A DNA stretch of 64,000 nt from CAZKBP01 sp964551015 (lineage in GTDB: Bacteria > Bacteroidota > Bacteroidia > Cytophagales > Microscillaceae). Shown piece after piece: positions 63,942 through 64,000 of the stretch (positions are counted from its first letter, which is position 1; every line of letters begins with the position of its first letter). The notes under the pieces are model-generated. The model searched no databases. It worked only from the letters and a program-made list of their open reading frames with translations, and was not told the DNA's origin. Position numbers and translations under genes: made by a program. The DNA is taken from positions 124,001 to 188,000 of the forward strand of contig CAZKBP010000008.1 of NCBI GenBank assembly GCA_964551015.1. Reading direction: 5' to 3'.

Positions 63942-64000
63942 ATGAATCAATTTGTGATTTATTATTTGCCATCTTTCACTCCCTTACCGCCGGTTATCAT
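63942..64000 (+). CDS. Start of an unidentified gene, cut by the window edge
   Basis: An ATG at 63942 opens a frame that stays open to the edge (19 codons: MNQFVIYYLPSFTPLPPVI and on). TATTTTTG at 63917-63924 is a possible -7 element, 18 bases before the start. Too short to identify. Confidence 0.4.
   Translation, partial: MNQFVIYYLPSFTPLPPVI

Noticed and set aside
1..64000. Search for tRNA, rRNA, CRISPR arrays, prophage or insertion sequence genes
   Set aside because: No cloverleaf with a T-loop, no regular spacer-repeat array, and no transposase or phage gene was found by reading; the three dispersed repeats are the only mobile-looking DNA.

Overview
The window looks like a piece of chromosome from a member of the Bacteroidota, most likely Cytophagales-like. 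This is an inference from gene content (DUF5686 outer-membrane protein, DUF6090, SiaB/SiaC pair, SCO lipoprotein, Wza/Wzc/Wzx/Wzy exopolysaccharide genes) and from several upstream regions that fit the Bacteroidota promoter form TTTG-N18-21-TAnnTTTG. No rRNA, tRNA, CRISPR array, intact insertion sequence or phage gene was recognised.

Layout. 1-8 kb: a truncated PilJ-type sensor gene (minus), an acetyl-CoA hydrolase/CoA-transferase, a 40-residue membrane peptide with its own terminator, a LysE-type exporter, a DUF5686 protein, a sulfotransferase-like protein and a Uma2 nuclease-fold protein. 8-12 kb: a SCO lipoprotein divergent from a two-gene unit (multi-pass membrane protein, then a YtkA/FixH-like membrane protein with two histidine motifs), which may handle copper. 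12-26 kb: META lipoprotein, AsmA-like protein, a secreted propeller protein ending in dockerin-like repeats, acpH, fmt, a TPR protein, a TetR regulator with an ABC1 kinase, a DUF2188 protein and lysS.

25.9-43.3 kb is an exopolysaccharide locus built as two converging units that meet at a strong terminator (30767-30801). The plus unit has a WecG/TagA/CpsF glycosyltransferase, a long structured leader, a fusion of a Gfo/Idh/MocA oxidoreductase with a DesII-like radical SAM enzyme, and the initiating sugar-phosphate transferase. The minus unit reads Wza, Wzc, Wzx, glycosyltransferase, hexapeptide acyltransferase, Wzy and four more glycosyltransferases. Together they would build a lipid-linked repeat unit containing a rare (probably 4-deoxy) sugar, flip it, polymerise it and export it.

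43.8-64 kb: DUF2064 glycosyltransferase, GH113-like lipoprotein, mtnA, a CPA2 antiporter, OmpA-like and small SH3-like proteins, a 1160-residue helical-repeat secreted protein, a response regulator, an RluE-like pseudouridine synthase, an XRE regulator, an S41 peptidase, DinB, DUF6090, an amidohydrolase, a PRPP synthetase, siaC/siaB, a helix-hairpin-helix protein and a hybrid of a SiaC-like domain with leucine-rich repeats.

The main points for a second look are: (1) the oxidoreductase-radical SAM fusion, which suggests one polypeptide that both deaminates a nucleotide-linked amino sugar and reduces the ketone; (2) a three-helix RNA fold with possible alternative pairings in that gene's leader, behind a good promoter; (3) the SiaC-like/LRR hybrid close to siaBC; (4) a three-copy MITE-like intergenic repeat; (5) intergenic hairpins whose stems vary while the loop stays close to GGA/TCC.
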